From an uncultured Clostridia bacterium (GTDB lineage Bacteria > Bacillota > Clostridia > TANB77 > CAG-508): DNA of 43,084 nt. Both the position numbers and the translations under genes were made by a program. Positions 15,083-24,192 of this stretch are shown here, piece after piece (the stretch's first letter is position 1; each line of letters begins with the position of its first letter). The notes beneath the pieces are model-generated. The model ran no database searches, had not been told where the DNA came from, and saw nothing but the letters and a program-made list of their open reading frames with translations. The DNA is taken from NCBI GenBank assembly GCA_947631185.1, contig CANRKJ010000020.1:1-43084 (forward strand). The letters run 5' to 3'.

Positions 15083-16376
15083 TTATTGTTCTGCTTTTAA
15101 TTCATTTTTTTCTATTTCTTTTATTTTTATTTTGCAACACTTATTTATTAAATTTTCGTTTGATTTCGTTTTTGCCATAATATAATTGGCAGTATGACCT
15201 TTATAATAATCATCTTCTTTTTCTTCAAACAAAACTTCAACTTCTTTTCCTATATATTCTTTTTGATATTCATACTCATTTTTATTAGATAATTCAATTA
15301 ATAAATTACTTCTTTTTTCTTTTATATCTCCTGATATTTGATTTTCCATAATAGCAGCTTTAGTTCCTTTTCTAGGAGAATATTTAAAAATATGCATTTT
15401 ATAAAATTTTATTTCTTTTAAGAAATTATAAGTTTTTTCAAATTCCTCATCTGTTTCACCAGGGAATCCAACAATAATATCTGTTGTTAATATACAATCA
15501 GAATATAATTCTCTAAGTCTTTTTACAATAATTCTAAATTCATTTGTTGTATATCTTCTATTCATTCTAGCTAGTGTTTCATCACATCCACTTTGAAGAG
15601 ATAAATGAAAATGATGACAAATATTTTTTAAATTTTTTAATTTACTTATAAATTCTTCTGAAATTAAAAGTGGTTCAATTGATCCTAACCTTATTCTCTC
15701 TATTCCATCTATTTTATCCAAATTTTCTAACAAATCTATTAACTTATAATTATTTTCAAAATCTTTTCCATAAGAAGCAATATGAATACCTGTAATAACT
15801 ATTTCCTTATAACCATTTTTAGCAATATCTTTAACTTCTTTTAAAATATTTTCTGGCTTTCTGCTTCTAACTCTTCCTCTAGCATAAGGTATTAAGCAAT
15901 ATGTACAAAATCTATCACATCCATCTTGAATTTTTACAACTGCCCTTGTTTTTTCTGTATATGTAACAGTTCCATATTCACAATACTCTTTTTCTTTAAA
16001 AACATCAGAGATATCTATATCTTTTTTATTAAATTTTATATAATCTTCAATATAACTAACAATATCAGATTTTTCATTTGTTCCAATACATAAATCAATT
16101 TCATTAATTTTTTCTATTTCATCTTTTGCCACTTGTACATAACAGCCACATGCCACAACAATTCCACGTGGATTTATTTTTTTTGCTTTTCTTAAAAACA
16201 TACGCGACTTTTTATCTGAAATACTTGTAACCGTACATGTATTGACAATATAAATATCAGAAAATTGGTTAAAATCTACAATATCATAACCTTTTTGTTT
16301 AAATTTTTGAATCATTCCATTAGTTTCATATTGATTTACTTTGCAACCGTAAAGTATAAAAAGCTACCTTTTTCAA
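15083..16376 (-). CDS. mtaB: tRNA t6A37 methylthiotransferase MtaB, needing a +1 frameshift at CGG
   Basis: 430 aa after correction. From a TTG start at 16376 (RBS GGAGGAG) the frame reads MKKVAFYTL, then CGG (16347-16349) and, if read as a triplet, stops six codons later. Skipping the single C at 16349 gives MKKVAFYTL-GCKVNQYETNG and joins the long frame, restoring the invariant first cluster Cys of the MTTase domain. The other motifs are intact: NTCTVT, ACGCYVQ, and radical SAM CDRFCTYC followed by RGRVRSR; then a TRAM-like C-terminus. The enzyme makes ms2t6A on tRNA. An internal ATG at 16315 would omit an essential ligand, so it is not the true start. Confidence 0.92.
16347..16349 (-). other. 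+1 frameshift codon CGG in mtaB
   Basis: In-frame context TTA CGG TTG. The conserved protein requires TTA (C) GGT TGC, i.e. Leu-Gly-Cys. The zero frame hits TGA after six more codons. Confidence 0.9.
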
Positions 16377-16434
16377 AATATCTCCTCCATTTTTGAACTT
16401 TTTTTATTATATTTCTTCTAATTTTATAAAATAA

Positions 16435-19400
16435 CTATAATTCATTTGTGTCTTTTTCAGAAACGATTAGTCTTTCTCTTCTCTGTGCATCAATTACTTT
16501 GTTATAATTATCTATAACTTCTGTTAGTTTTTCAGTGTCTTTTACAATAACTGCTCCTGCTTCAATAGATATTGCTCCTAATTCAACTAATGAATCAATA
16601 TTTCCAGTATTACTTAAAGTATATGAATCGATAATCATTGTTTTTCCTTTTATTGCTGAATCCAATATCATTTTATGTATTTCTCTTGTATATTCACCAA
16701 GAGCCATCTTCCTATCATTTTTTTCAACTTCATTTTCTGGTTTTGATGTATCGATCCCTGACTCAAGCATCACAATTCCATTATCGGTTTCTTCACAAAG
16801 AATATACCAATCACCTGTATCACTCATTGAAATTCTTATTCTATCTGCATCAGCAATTCCTAAATCACGTATTCCAAAATGACTCGCTACTTCAGATAAA
16901 TGTATTGGATTATCTGCAAATGCACTATCTTTTCTATCGCACTTTTGTATCATTGTAGATATTGCTTCGACTTTATCCTGATCAATATCAAATCCTTTTC
17001 TTCTAAAAATATCTCTTGTTTTTATATATCTTACCCCATAATCTCCAACATAAATATTTGTATGAGTATGATCATCTGGAGCAAAATCATCATTATGTGC
17101 TATAAGTACTGCTCTACCAGAGTCAGAATATAATGTTCTTGAATGAGCTCCTGTATAAGTTTTTCCAGCTTCTAATGGAGCTACTGATGTTAAACTAGGT
17201 ATTGTTGCTCTTTTTTCTGGAGATAAGTTTATAACTAAATCATCGCAACCTAATCCCATTCCAACATCTTTAATTAACATTGATTGATATTGTTCTTGTG
17301 TAATTCTTCCACTTTCTAATAATTTCTTCAATTTGATTCTATCAGTTTCAATCATTCTTTTAGCAGTTTCTTGATATACTTCCATTATTTCATCAAAGCC
17401 ACCAACTTGTTTTAATTGACTTTCAACTTTATGTGGAATTTCTACATTGTCAAAGCAAACTCTATTACCATTTCTCCAAGTCCAACTTTGAGAAACAATA
17501 CCCATCGAACGCCCAGTTTCATCTAATTCTTCAACTACAAACAAAGCACCATTTCTTTCTGTTGCAGAATGTATCATTGATGATTCACCAGGTTGCCCTT
17601 CTCCAATTGTCTGACAACAATTAGTAATCTCTCCAATAGCAAAATGAAGTGGATCATCCATTCTTACAATTCTACCTCTAAATCGTCTAGTTTCAAATTG
17701 CTCTTGTGGAACTGTTTGATATTCTCTTTGCTTCATATCTTTAAACAATTTTAAAGCTATTTTTGCTTGTTCTTCTGATAAACCAGCCTCTCTTGCTTGA
17801 TATATAACCTCATGCTCACCTTTTCCAACTTCAATATTTGGATATGCATCTTTTGACAATTTGACTAATAAATCTTCTGGAGTCAATGTTCCTTCTGTAT
17901 ATCTAGTATTAAATCCAACATCTTCTAAATATGAATCAAATTTAGTAGCTAAAATGGTGAATTTAGAATACAGATCCGGATTAGCTATAAATTCATCTTT
18001 ATGTTTTAAGAAGTAATCTCTAAATTTTTCAGAATAAGGAAGTTTTATAGCTGAAAACATATTTTCTGCTTTTCCATAAGTAAATAATCCTCTATATTCT
18101 TCATTAGTTAGTAATTCATAAACTTTTGCTTTTTCTTCTTTGCTTAATTCTCTTAAACCAATAGTAGCTTTTGTATCTATTTCTAGTCCAGATTCTTCTG
18201 GATAAATCATTTTGTCTAATACTTCTGCCTCTTCATATGTTAGTTTTTCTGGTCTATAGCATAAATTTGATGTTATTTTTCTTATCCATCCTTTCCCTAT
18301 TTTGCTTGCCTCAACTTCTAAGTCTTGGACTACTGAATGATTTAATTTTTCACTCCATTCTGGATTAGAACTTAATTCATCAGCAAAAGAAATCAACTCT
18401 TCTAAATGATCTGTTACATGTGGAGAATAATATGCTTGTCCATCTTCTCTTACTCTTCTAAATTCTTTTTCTAAATACTCTCGTACCAAATTTGGATCTA
18501 TTTTTTCAGATTTTTTTAAACTATACTCTAATGCATTTCTATAGTGTATTTTAATCATATTTTTAGTCTTTTGATTTTCTTCAATAGATGTATCTATTAC
18601 TATTGAATTATTTTCTCTAACTGAATCTAATTTTTGAGATGTGCTTATAACTATTACTTTTTCTATTAATTGATTCACTTTTTCATTGTCGACTTTGACA
18701 TTGTTTTCTGTTAGTATTTCAGTAATTAATGATGTTATATCTTTATCATACCCTTCTTGTATTTTTTTATTTAAAGTCATAAAAAGTTTACAAGTAGATT
18801 TTGATGTAATTTTTTCTGGTGTTAGCATAAGTCCAGGAAATCCCTCTAAAAGCTTAGAAATAACCTTTAGATTTCCTATTATTTCAAATTTTTTTTCATA
18901 AAGAGATTTAATTGCCTCATCATGTTCATATATTCTACTTAAAGTATCTTCATCAATTTCTGGAATTTTTAATAAATTTTTTGCCTCATCATACCCTAAG
19001 AATCCAAGCATATGTCCTAATATTTGCTCATAACTGTCTCTTGAAAATCTATTTGAACTATGTAGCATATTTGATGACGATAATTCCTTATATTGTCTTA
19101 ATGTTTCTCTTGAGCGTTTTTCTGGTTCTAAATATAATACAAAACCAGGATTTTTTATAAAATCTTCAACATAGCCTCTTTTTAAAGATTCGAATTTATT
19201 CTTAAATTCTTCATCTTGTAATCTTACTTCAAATTCTTCTTCACTTAATTTTTGCCCTTGCATTAATTCTTCTTTTGCATATTGTTCAGGGTAATTATCT
19301 ATTATTTCTTTTAATTTGTTAGCATTTTCTGAATTAAAGCAATAAAGTTCAAAAGCACTTTGATCTATTTTATATAAATCAACAATTGTTTTAATATCAA

Positions 19401-21675
19401 ATATTTTTGTTATGTTTTTTACTGCATCTGCATTCTGTAACAAATCAAATGATTTTCCAACTAAAAATTCTTGATATTCTTCATTAGTCAAATCTTGTAG
19501 TGTAAAATTGTGTAGATTAGCACTATTTTTTTCTTTTCCTTCTTCAAAATAAAGTGAATAAAACTTTGCTTTTAACTCTTTTGGTGCATTTTCATCTAAA
19601 ATCAAGTCTGGATGTTTAGCCTTAAAGAAATCTGGTATATAAGGCTCACCATATTCAAGAGCGCCAGATAATATCTTGGCTTCAACTTTGCTTTCAAGAA
19701 AGTTTCTAAAATCATCTAAATCTTTTATTTCTTCAAATGATAATTTAAATTCTTGTTGAACTTTTCGTTGATACATTTCTGCCATCTTTACTGTCTTTGA
19801 ATTATCATTTAAAAAATTTAAAATAACACTTTCAGAACCTTCTAATTTTCTTAATTCTTTAAAAAATGAAGCATATTCATACTTATCTGTATCTCTAAAA
19901 TATAATATAGGACTTTGAATACCTAATTCAAAATCTCTTCCCTCTAGGAAATTTATCCATTCAGGATGAATTACAAGATCTTCTATATCAATCGTTTTTG
20001 TATAAAATTTATCTTGCAAATCCTGTGGTGCATCTTCTGCTAAAAACATTCTAGGAAATTTATCTTTGAACTTTTGAGTAAAATCTCTAAAATCTATTGG
20101 CTGTATTTCACTATATTTCCATTCTGTTGGTCCTTCAACAATCATTCTTCTAACACATTCTTCAAAATCCTCCATAGAATATGGAGCACTCAAATCATCT
20201 AACTGTTTAGTTCTATGATATATAGTTCTATTTGGATCATGTACATTTGAAGCATAATGGAAATAATAATCATACATTTTTTTAGCAAGTTCAAAATCAT
20301 TTTTCGAAAAAACATTTCCATTTGCCCTATCAAATTCCATTACAGTTTCTAAACCATATTCAGCAAATAGTGAGCGTACTCCATCATCTTCAAATAGTTT
20401 AGGAGAAATACCATAACTCTCGATTTGTTCTTGAGTCGTATATTGCATTATTTTTTCTAATTCTTCTCTATCATACTCTGACAATCTACTTTGTACTACT
20501 TCTAATGAATAGTATCTCTCTAATGACTTTTTAGTATCTAGTTCTAAATATTCACTATTATCACTATTTAGTATTTCTATAACTTGTGCTTGTACATTTT
20601 TAAAATTTTCCTCTTTAGTTGCTTCAATATCAATGCTTCTAACAACACTAAAAAGAAGACTTGGTTCTGTAATCATTCCATCAGCAATGTCTGAAAAATT
20701 TTCAAATAGATAAAAGATTTTTTCTTCTGTTATATCTTCAACTTTTTCTTGAGAATATCTAAATTCTGAAAATTTACTCAAAAATTTTTTTCCTCTAAAC
20801 ATTTCTGCATTTTCATGAACATCTCTTAAAGTTAAATTTTTACGCCAATATCTTGATGCAAGTTCATCATCTTCCCCAAAATCAATTATCTGTTCTTCTG
20901 GAATGAATACTCCAATATTTGGAATATTAATTATTTTCTGATATGTATTAACATCTAGATAAGTTCTTGATAATACATCTTCTACATTTTCTGTTATTAT
21001 AGTCTTTATTACATCTTCTGTTATTTCTTCTTGATAATCTTCTAAACTAAATATTATTGAATCAGATATATTAGGAATATCAAACCATTCTGGTTCTATC
21101 AATCTTGCAATTTCTGGTTTTACTTTTTCAAAGAACTTTACTGTGTTGCTTGATGCTCTTCTATTTTCTATTTGATCATAAAGCTCATATCTTATAATAT
21201 CTTCTATTTGTAAGAATCTCCTATAATATCTTTCTCTTACTTCTTGTGGTAATGCTTTGTCTATAAATTTATCTGGATATTGAATCATAAATTCTTCATC
21301 AAAAGATTCTTCATCATATTTTTGATTTTCAAAATCAAAATTTCTTACATTGCATCCCTTAAGTCTTACATAGTTTTCTGAATCAACTTCATGAATTATA
21401 TTAAAATCAATATTAGCACCTGTCCCTGAAAAATCAAATCCAAAATCATAAAAGCCTTCATATTCTTCAAATGGAATATCAGACAAATTGCTAGTATGTA
21501 CTTCATCAATTAGTTGATCTAATTCACCTACTAGCTTTTCTAGGTCTTCCTCTGTTAGTTGTATTTCCTCTTTTTCAATTTTATTTGCTAAATTAAATAT
21601 TTCAGCAACTCTTTCTTTTATTTCTCTAAATCTTTTTAAAGATAATTTTGGCATAACTAAAACATTCCTTTTCAT
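16435..21675 (-). CDS. Giant 1746-aa helical repeat protein of unknown function
   Basis: I do not recognise this protein. It is soluble, acidic and mostly helical. A short module recurs, with the pattern P-D-x-(F/I)-hydrophobic-x-x-x-x-P-(Q/K)-x-(L/V)-x-x-x-(F/Y)-Y: YPDKFIDKALPQEVRERYY (about 133-151), FPRMFLAEDAPQDLQDKFY (about 538), and HPDLILDENAPKELKAKFY (about 685). The last ~450 residues look like a separate globular domain with NCCQTIGEG (about 1350), QSWTWRNGNRVCFDNVE (about 1395) and APDDHTHTNIYVGDYGVRYI. It starts 16 bases after the ALDH-like gene, so they form a unit. The first ATG has no clear RBS; M8 (MPKLSL, 21654) with upstream AAAAGGAA may be the real start. No CGG codon occurs in it. 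Confidence 0.75.
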   Translation of the reverse strand: MKRNVLVMPKLSLKRFREIKERVAEIFNLANKIEKEEIQLTEEDLEKLVGELDQLIDEVHTSNLSDIPFEEYEGFYDFGFDFSGTGANIDFNIIHEVDSENYVRLKGCNVRNFDFENQKYDEESFDEEFMIQYPDKFIDKALPQEVRERYYRRFLQIEDIIRYELYDQIENRRASSNTVKFFEKVKPEIARLIEPEWFDIPNISDSIIFSLEDYQEEITEDVIKTIITENVEDVLSRTYLDVNTYQKIINIPNIGVFIPEEQIIDFGEDDELASRYWRKNLTLRDVHENAEMFRGKKFLSKFSEFRYSQEKVEDITEEKIFYLFENFSDIADGMITEPSLLFSVVRSIDIEATKEENFKNVQAQVIEILNSDNSEYLELDTKKSLERYYSLEVVQSRLSEYDREELEKIMQYTTQEQIESYGISPKLFEDDGVRSLFAEYGLETVMEFDRANGNVFSKNDFELAKKMYDYYFHYASNVHDPNRTIYHRTKQLDDLSAPYSMEDFEECVRRMIVEGPTEWKYSEIQPIDFRDFTQKFKDKFPRMFLAEDAPQDLQDKFYTKTIDIEDLVIHPEWINFLEGRDFELGIQSPILYFRDTDKYEYASFFKELRKLEGSESVILNFLNDNSKTVKMAEMYQRKVQQEFKLSFEEIKDLDDFRNFLESKVEAKILSGALEYGEPYIPDFFKAKHPDLILDENAPKELKAKFYSLYFEEGKEKNSANLHNFTLQDLTNEEYQEFLVGKSFDLLQNADAVKNITKIFDIKTIVDLYKIDQSAFELYCFNSENANKLKEIIDNYPEQYAKEELMQGQKLSEEEFEVRLQDEEFKNKFESLKRGYVEDFIKNPGFVLYLEPEKRSRETLRQYKELSSSNMLHSSNRFSRDSYEQILGHMLGFLGYDEAKNLLKIPEIDEDTLSRIYEHDEAIKSLYEKKFEIIGNLKVISKLLEGFPGLMLTPEKITSKSTCKLFMTLNKKIQEGYDKDITSLITEILTENNVKVDNEKVNQLIEKVIVISTSQKLDSVRENNSIVIDTSIEENQKTKNMIKIHYRNALEYSLKKSEKIDPNLVREYLEKEFRRVREDGQAYYSPHVTDHLEELISFADELSSNPEWSEKLNHSVVQDLEVEASKIGKGWIRKITSNLCYRPEKLTYEEAEVLDKMIYPEESGLEIDTKATIGLRELSKEEKAKVYELLTNEEYRGLFTYGKAENMFSAIKLPYSEKFRDYFLKHKDEFIANPDLYSKFTILATKFDSYLEDVGFNTRYTEGTLTPEDLLVKLSKDAYPNIEVGKGEHEVIYQAREAGLSEEQAKIALKLFKDMKQREYQTVPQEQFETRRFRGRIVRMDDPLHFAIGEITNCCQTIGEGQPGESSMIHSATERNGALFVVEELDETGRSMGIVSQSWTWRNGNRVCFDNVEIPHKVESQLKQVGGFDEIMEVYQETAKRMIETDRIKLKKLLESGRITQEQYQSMLIKDVGMGLGCDDLVINLSPEKRATIPSLTSVAPLEAGKTYTGAHSRTLYSDSGRAVLIAHNDDFAPDDHTHTNIYVGDYGVRYIKTRDIFRRKGFDIDQDKVEAISTMIQKCDRKDSAFADNPIHLSEVASHFGIRDLGIADADRIRISMSDTGDWYILCEETDNGIVMLESGIDTSKPENEVEKNDRKMALGEYTREIHKMILDSAIKGKTMIIDSYTLSNTGNIDSLVELGAISIEAGAVIVKDTEKLTEVIDNYNKVIDAQRRERLIVSEKDTNEL

Positions 21676-21691
21676 TTTTATTTATTTTTAC

Positions 21692-22783
21692 TTATTTTCT
21701 AAAAAATAACTTTTTTATTTTTTCAAATATTCGCTTATACCAAGGGTTAACAACTTCTATTAAAGATGTTTCATTATTACTTTCAACTTCTGTTTTTATT
21801 TTCTTATTTTCATCTTTTAAAATGTAATTAGCTTTTTCTTTTACGAATAAATCAGTTTTTATTTCTCTAAATTTATTTGTATATTCTTTAAAATACTCAT
21901 CAAGATTTATTTCTTGCCCTGATGGATACATTATTTTCTTTTTATAATAGAATTTATTTATCTTATCATTTAATTCTTCTTTATTTAATAGAGAGCTATT
22001 TACAAATACATTTTGTGAATTAGCAAGTGTAATAAAATCATATGCCATACTTGGATTTTTTGTATAGATAGTTGCACCTTTTGGTTTTTCGTTTTTTATC
22101 TTTTCTAAAGCACTTTCTAAAGTACTATCTATTATTTCAAAATTTATATTTTTAGTTTTTAATCTGTCCATTTCTCTTTTTATTTCTGAATCAAATGCAT
22201 AATCTTCGATATAAATTATATTTTTTTCTGAAAAGCTCTTTTGTTTTATATTAACTTTACCATTTTCAATTTCAACAATCTCATCAAATTCTTCATACAT
22301 ACATTCTTCAAAAGGTAATATCATTAAGGTATTGCGACTAATATTAAACTTTGCAAGTGCCTCAACAAAAATAATTAAAACCATATTAGATAAACTTAAT
22401 TCATAATACTCTGTTTGTGATATTGTAATTGTATTTCTTGATTTAATTCCACCTACAAAATATTTAATAACATCTAGCACATTATTAGTTTCAACAACTA
22501 TATTTCCAATAGGTACTGGAAAATCTCCACTATAATAATTCTTTCCTTGTTTGTAATTATTAGATTTTTTATAAAAATCACTTTCTTTGTATGCTTCATT
22601 AAAAGCATTTAAAATATCATTAAATGATATTTCTGCCTTTAACATTTCTATCATTTTCTCAAAATTTTCTTTATTATCTATCAATCTTAATAAAATATAA
22701 TCTAAAACTTTTTTTGATAAATCTGGAGTGTCATTTAAATTATATATTCTAAAAGCATTATTTAATAATTTTATTTCTTCCAT
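21692..22783 (-). CDS. Degenerate aldehyde-dehydrogenase/ProA-like protein
   Basis: 363 aa from the ATG at 22783 (RBS GGGAGGG). The N-terminal half resembles the cofactor domain of glutamate-5-semialdehyde dehydrogenase: PVPIGNIVVETNNVLDVIKY, then GGIKSRNTITI, then LSNMVLIIFVEALAKFNI. A later stretch, IYTKNPSMAYDFITLANSQ followed by VFVNSS, resembles the ALDH segment preceding the VNAS motif. I find no catalytic-Cys motif in the expected place, so it is probably a catalytically dead ALDH-fold protein. The basic tail (WYKRIFEKIKKLFFRK) might contact membrane. It is co-transcribed with the giant protein. Confidence 0.55.
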   Translation of the reverse strand: MEEIKLLNNAFRIYNLNDTPDLSKKVLDYILLRLIDNKENFEKMIEMLKAEISFNDILNAFNEAYKESDFYKKSNNYKQGKNYYSGDFPVPIGNIVVETNNVLDVIKYFVGGIKSRNTITISQTEYYELSLSNMVLIIFVEALAKFNISRNTLMILPFEECMYEEFDEIVEIENGKVNIKQKSFSEKNIIYIEDYAFDSEIKREMDRLKTKNINFEIIDSTLESALEKIKNEKPKGATIYTKNPSMAYDFITLANSQNVFVNSSLLNKEELNDKINKFYYKKKIMYPSGQEINLDEYFKEYTNKFREIKTDLFVKEKANYILKDENKKIKTEVESNNETSLIEVVNPWYKRIFEKIKKLFFRK

Positions 22784-22907
22784 AAGTCCCTCCCAATAAA
22801 ATAACATCTTATAAATTTTATAGTATTTATTTTATTGTTTTATCTTATTTTTTCTATTATATTTTTCTATCAAAAAATCTTTTTTGTACTATAAATCTAC
22901 ATTAAAT

Positions 22908-22936
22908 ACTATATCAAAAACATCCAAAAAGCACAA
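22908..22936 (-). promoter_or_regulatory. Promoter of the ALDH-like/giant protein operon
   Basis: -35 TTGTGC (22931-22936), 17-base spacer, -10 TATAGT (22908-22913). The rest of the 355-bp gap up to 23138 holds the SleB terminator and about 150 bp in which I see no gene. Confidence 0.65.
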
Positions 22937-23090
22937 GAGTATTTCCGTTACATCTTTTTAATAAAATTATTTTAAAATGTAAAGCTTAGATTTTAATGCA
23001 ATCTCTTCAAATAATTATGCAGGTGATTGCTTGTCTTACTTTTGTTGGTAACTTTTGCTACACTTCATGTATAACAGGGGGTTTTCAAAT

Positions 23091-23124
23091 ACAAAAAAAA
23101 AACACTACAGACAGTCGTCTGTAG
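23091..23124 (-). terminator. Terminator after the SleB-like gene
   Basis: CTACAGAC/GTCTGTAG perfect 8-base stem (23105-23112, 23117-23124) with a 4-base loop and ten Ts. Confidence 0.92.
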
Positions 23125-23138
23125 CATTTTCTGAACGG

Positions 23139-24032
23139 TTAATAATACGTACGGAAATAGTTCTGCCCACCATCTCCGTAGTAGTAATACTCCCAGGTAT
23201 ACTCTGAGTCTGACGCATGGTTAAAATAATAAACCACAGCATCTTTTACGCTTTGTGTCACCTGTGAAGTAAATTCGTAATCCGGTAGCCATCCTTCAAA
23301 CTGACCGGGCTGATCTTTAGCATCCCTGACAGAATTAATCCCGTCAAATTCAGGATGCTCACTATCATTAAATACCCTATTCATAACCACTGCGGCCACT
23401 TTGGCCTTTTCATCCACAGCTATCCAATCCGAACCATATTCTCTTCCAACGAGGTTGCAGAGCAGATACACATCTGCCTGAGAAATAGGCAATTCCCATA
23501 TGTCAGTGTATATCTCCTCATAAGAATCGTAAGTTTCCTGAGTGGTGGTATCATCTTCATTCTCCACCCAATTATACTCAGGAATGATTACTTCCGGTTC
23601 TATAGGAATAATCTCTGCAGTAGTTGTGGTAGTAGTTTCTTCAGGTACCACTTCTACTTCTGGTGTAGAAGTAGTTATAGCTGTTGTTTCTTCTGCAACT
23701 TCTACTTCCGGTGCAGAAGTGGTTATCGCAGTTGTTGTTACTGCTACTTCCTCCGGGCTACTTTCTTTACTTTCTTCCTGCACATTACTACTAATAACTG
23801 TAGCAGGCTCCTCAATAGGCATTTCGCCATTTGAAAACGGAGCATGTGCATTTACCACAATAGCACCAACGATAATCACTGCTGAAAAAGTAGCAATACC
23901 TGTGGCAATTTTTTTGTGACCTTCCATCAAAGCCATTAACCGCTCACCAGCCGTTTTTAAAGTATTGCAGTACTCTCTGCTAATTGCTTTTACCTCGGCT
24001 GTCATCTCTTTTAAACTCTTCTTGCTCGTCAT
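23139..24032 (-). CDS. SleB/CwlJ-type cell-wall hydrolase, compositionally foreign
   Basis: 297 aa from the ATG at 24032 (RBS GGAGGATTTAAAA); an upstream in-frame TTG lacks an RBS. A ~45-residue cytosolic basic helix is followed by one TM segment (about 43-62, IATGIATFSAVIIVGAIVV), a long Thr/Glu-rich linker with repeated AEETTAITTS-type units, and a C-terminal Hydrolase_2 domain: ADVYLLCNLVGREYGSDW with the catalytic-type Glu, KAKVAAVVMNRVFN, GQFEGW. It likely cleaves peptidoglycan outside the membrane. Its base composition is visibly richer in G+C than the neighbours, and it uses CGG as in-frame Arg (GAG CGG TTA, near 23942), unlike all resident genes. It is probably horizontally acquired from a related gut Firmicute. 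Confidence 0.88.
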   Translation of the reverse strand: MTSKKSLKEMTAEVKAISREYCNTLKTAGERLMALMEGHKKIATGIATFSAVIIVGAIVVNAHAPFSNGEMPIEEPATVISSNVQEESKESSPEEVAVTTTAITTSAPEVEVAEETTAITTSTPEVEVVPEETTTTTTAEIIPIEPEVIIPEYNWVENEDDTTTQETYDSYEEIYTDIWELPISQADVYLLCNLVGREYGSDWIAVDEKAKVAAVVMNRVFNDSEHPEFDGINSVRDAKDQPGQFEGWLPDYEFTSQVTQSVKDAVVYYFNHASDSEYTWEYYYYGDGGQNYFRTYY

Positions 24033-24094
24033 TTTTAAATCCTCCAATACCGTTTTACGGCTTTTTTTAAATTTGGGCAAAATCCCATATTTAT

Positions 24095-24123
24095 ATTATA
24101 CTACAAAATATTATAGTTGTCAA
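24095..24123 (-). promoter_or_regulatory. Perfect consensus promoter of the SleB-like gene
   Basis: TTGACA (24118-24123), 17 bases, TATAAT (24095-24100). The following bases, ATAAATATGGG, nearly match those after the promoter of the other foreign gene at 40463. Confidence 0.9.
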
Positions 24124-24148
24124 TTTGTGCATATATATTGATAAAACC

Positions 24149-24188
24149 TTTATATAATAAGAAATTTTCAGAACGTTCCTAATATATA
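24149..24188. repeat. Intergenic palindrome family, copy B
   Basis: TATATAATAAGAAATTTTCAGAACGTTCCTAATATATA, five bases after the asnB stop and just upstream of the SleB promoter. The minus-strand edge is TATATAAAGGTTTTATC. Confidence 0.6.
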
Positions 24189-24192
24189 ATAA

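Noticed and set aside
16535-19160. Several plus-strand ORFs opposite the giant gene
   Set aside because: They are antisense shadows rich in Phe/Leu/His, lack ribosome binding sites and have no gene-like neighbours.
22940-23090. A small RNA or gene in the gap downstream of the SleB terminator
   Set aside because: The base composition is somewhat different, but I find no promoter-terminator pair or ORF with an RBS; it is probably flank of the acquired segment.
23355-23919. Two long plus-strand ORFs over the SleB-like gene
   Set aside because: They are the complement of its Thr/Glu-rich linker (runs of Val/Ser/Cys) and have no RBS or homology signal.
23139-24080. TTG start at 24080 for the SleB-like gene
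   Set aside because: No RBS precedes it, whereas the ATG at 24032 has a strong GGAGG; the extra 16 codons are 5' leader containing a small hairpin.
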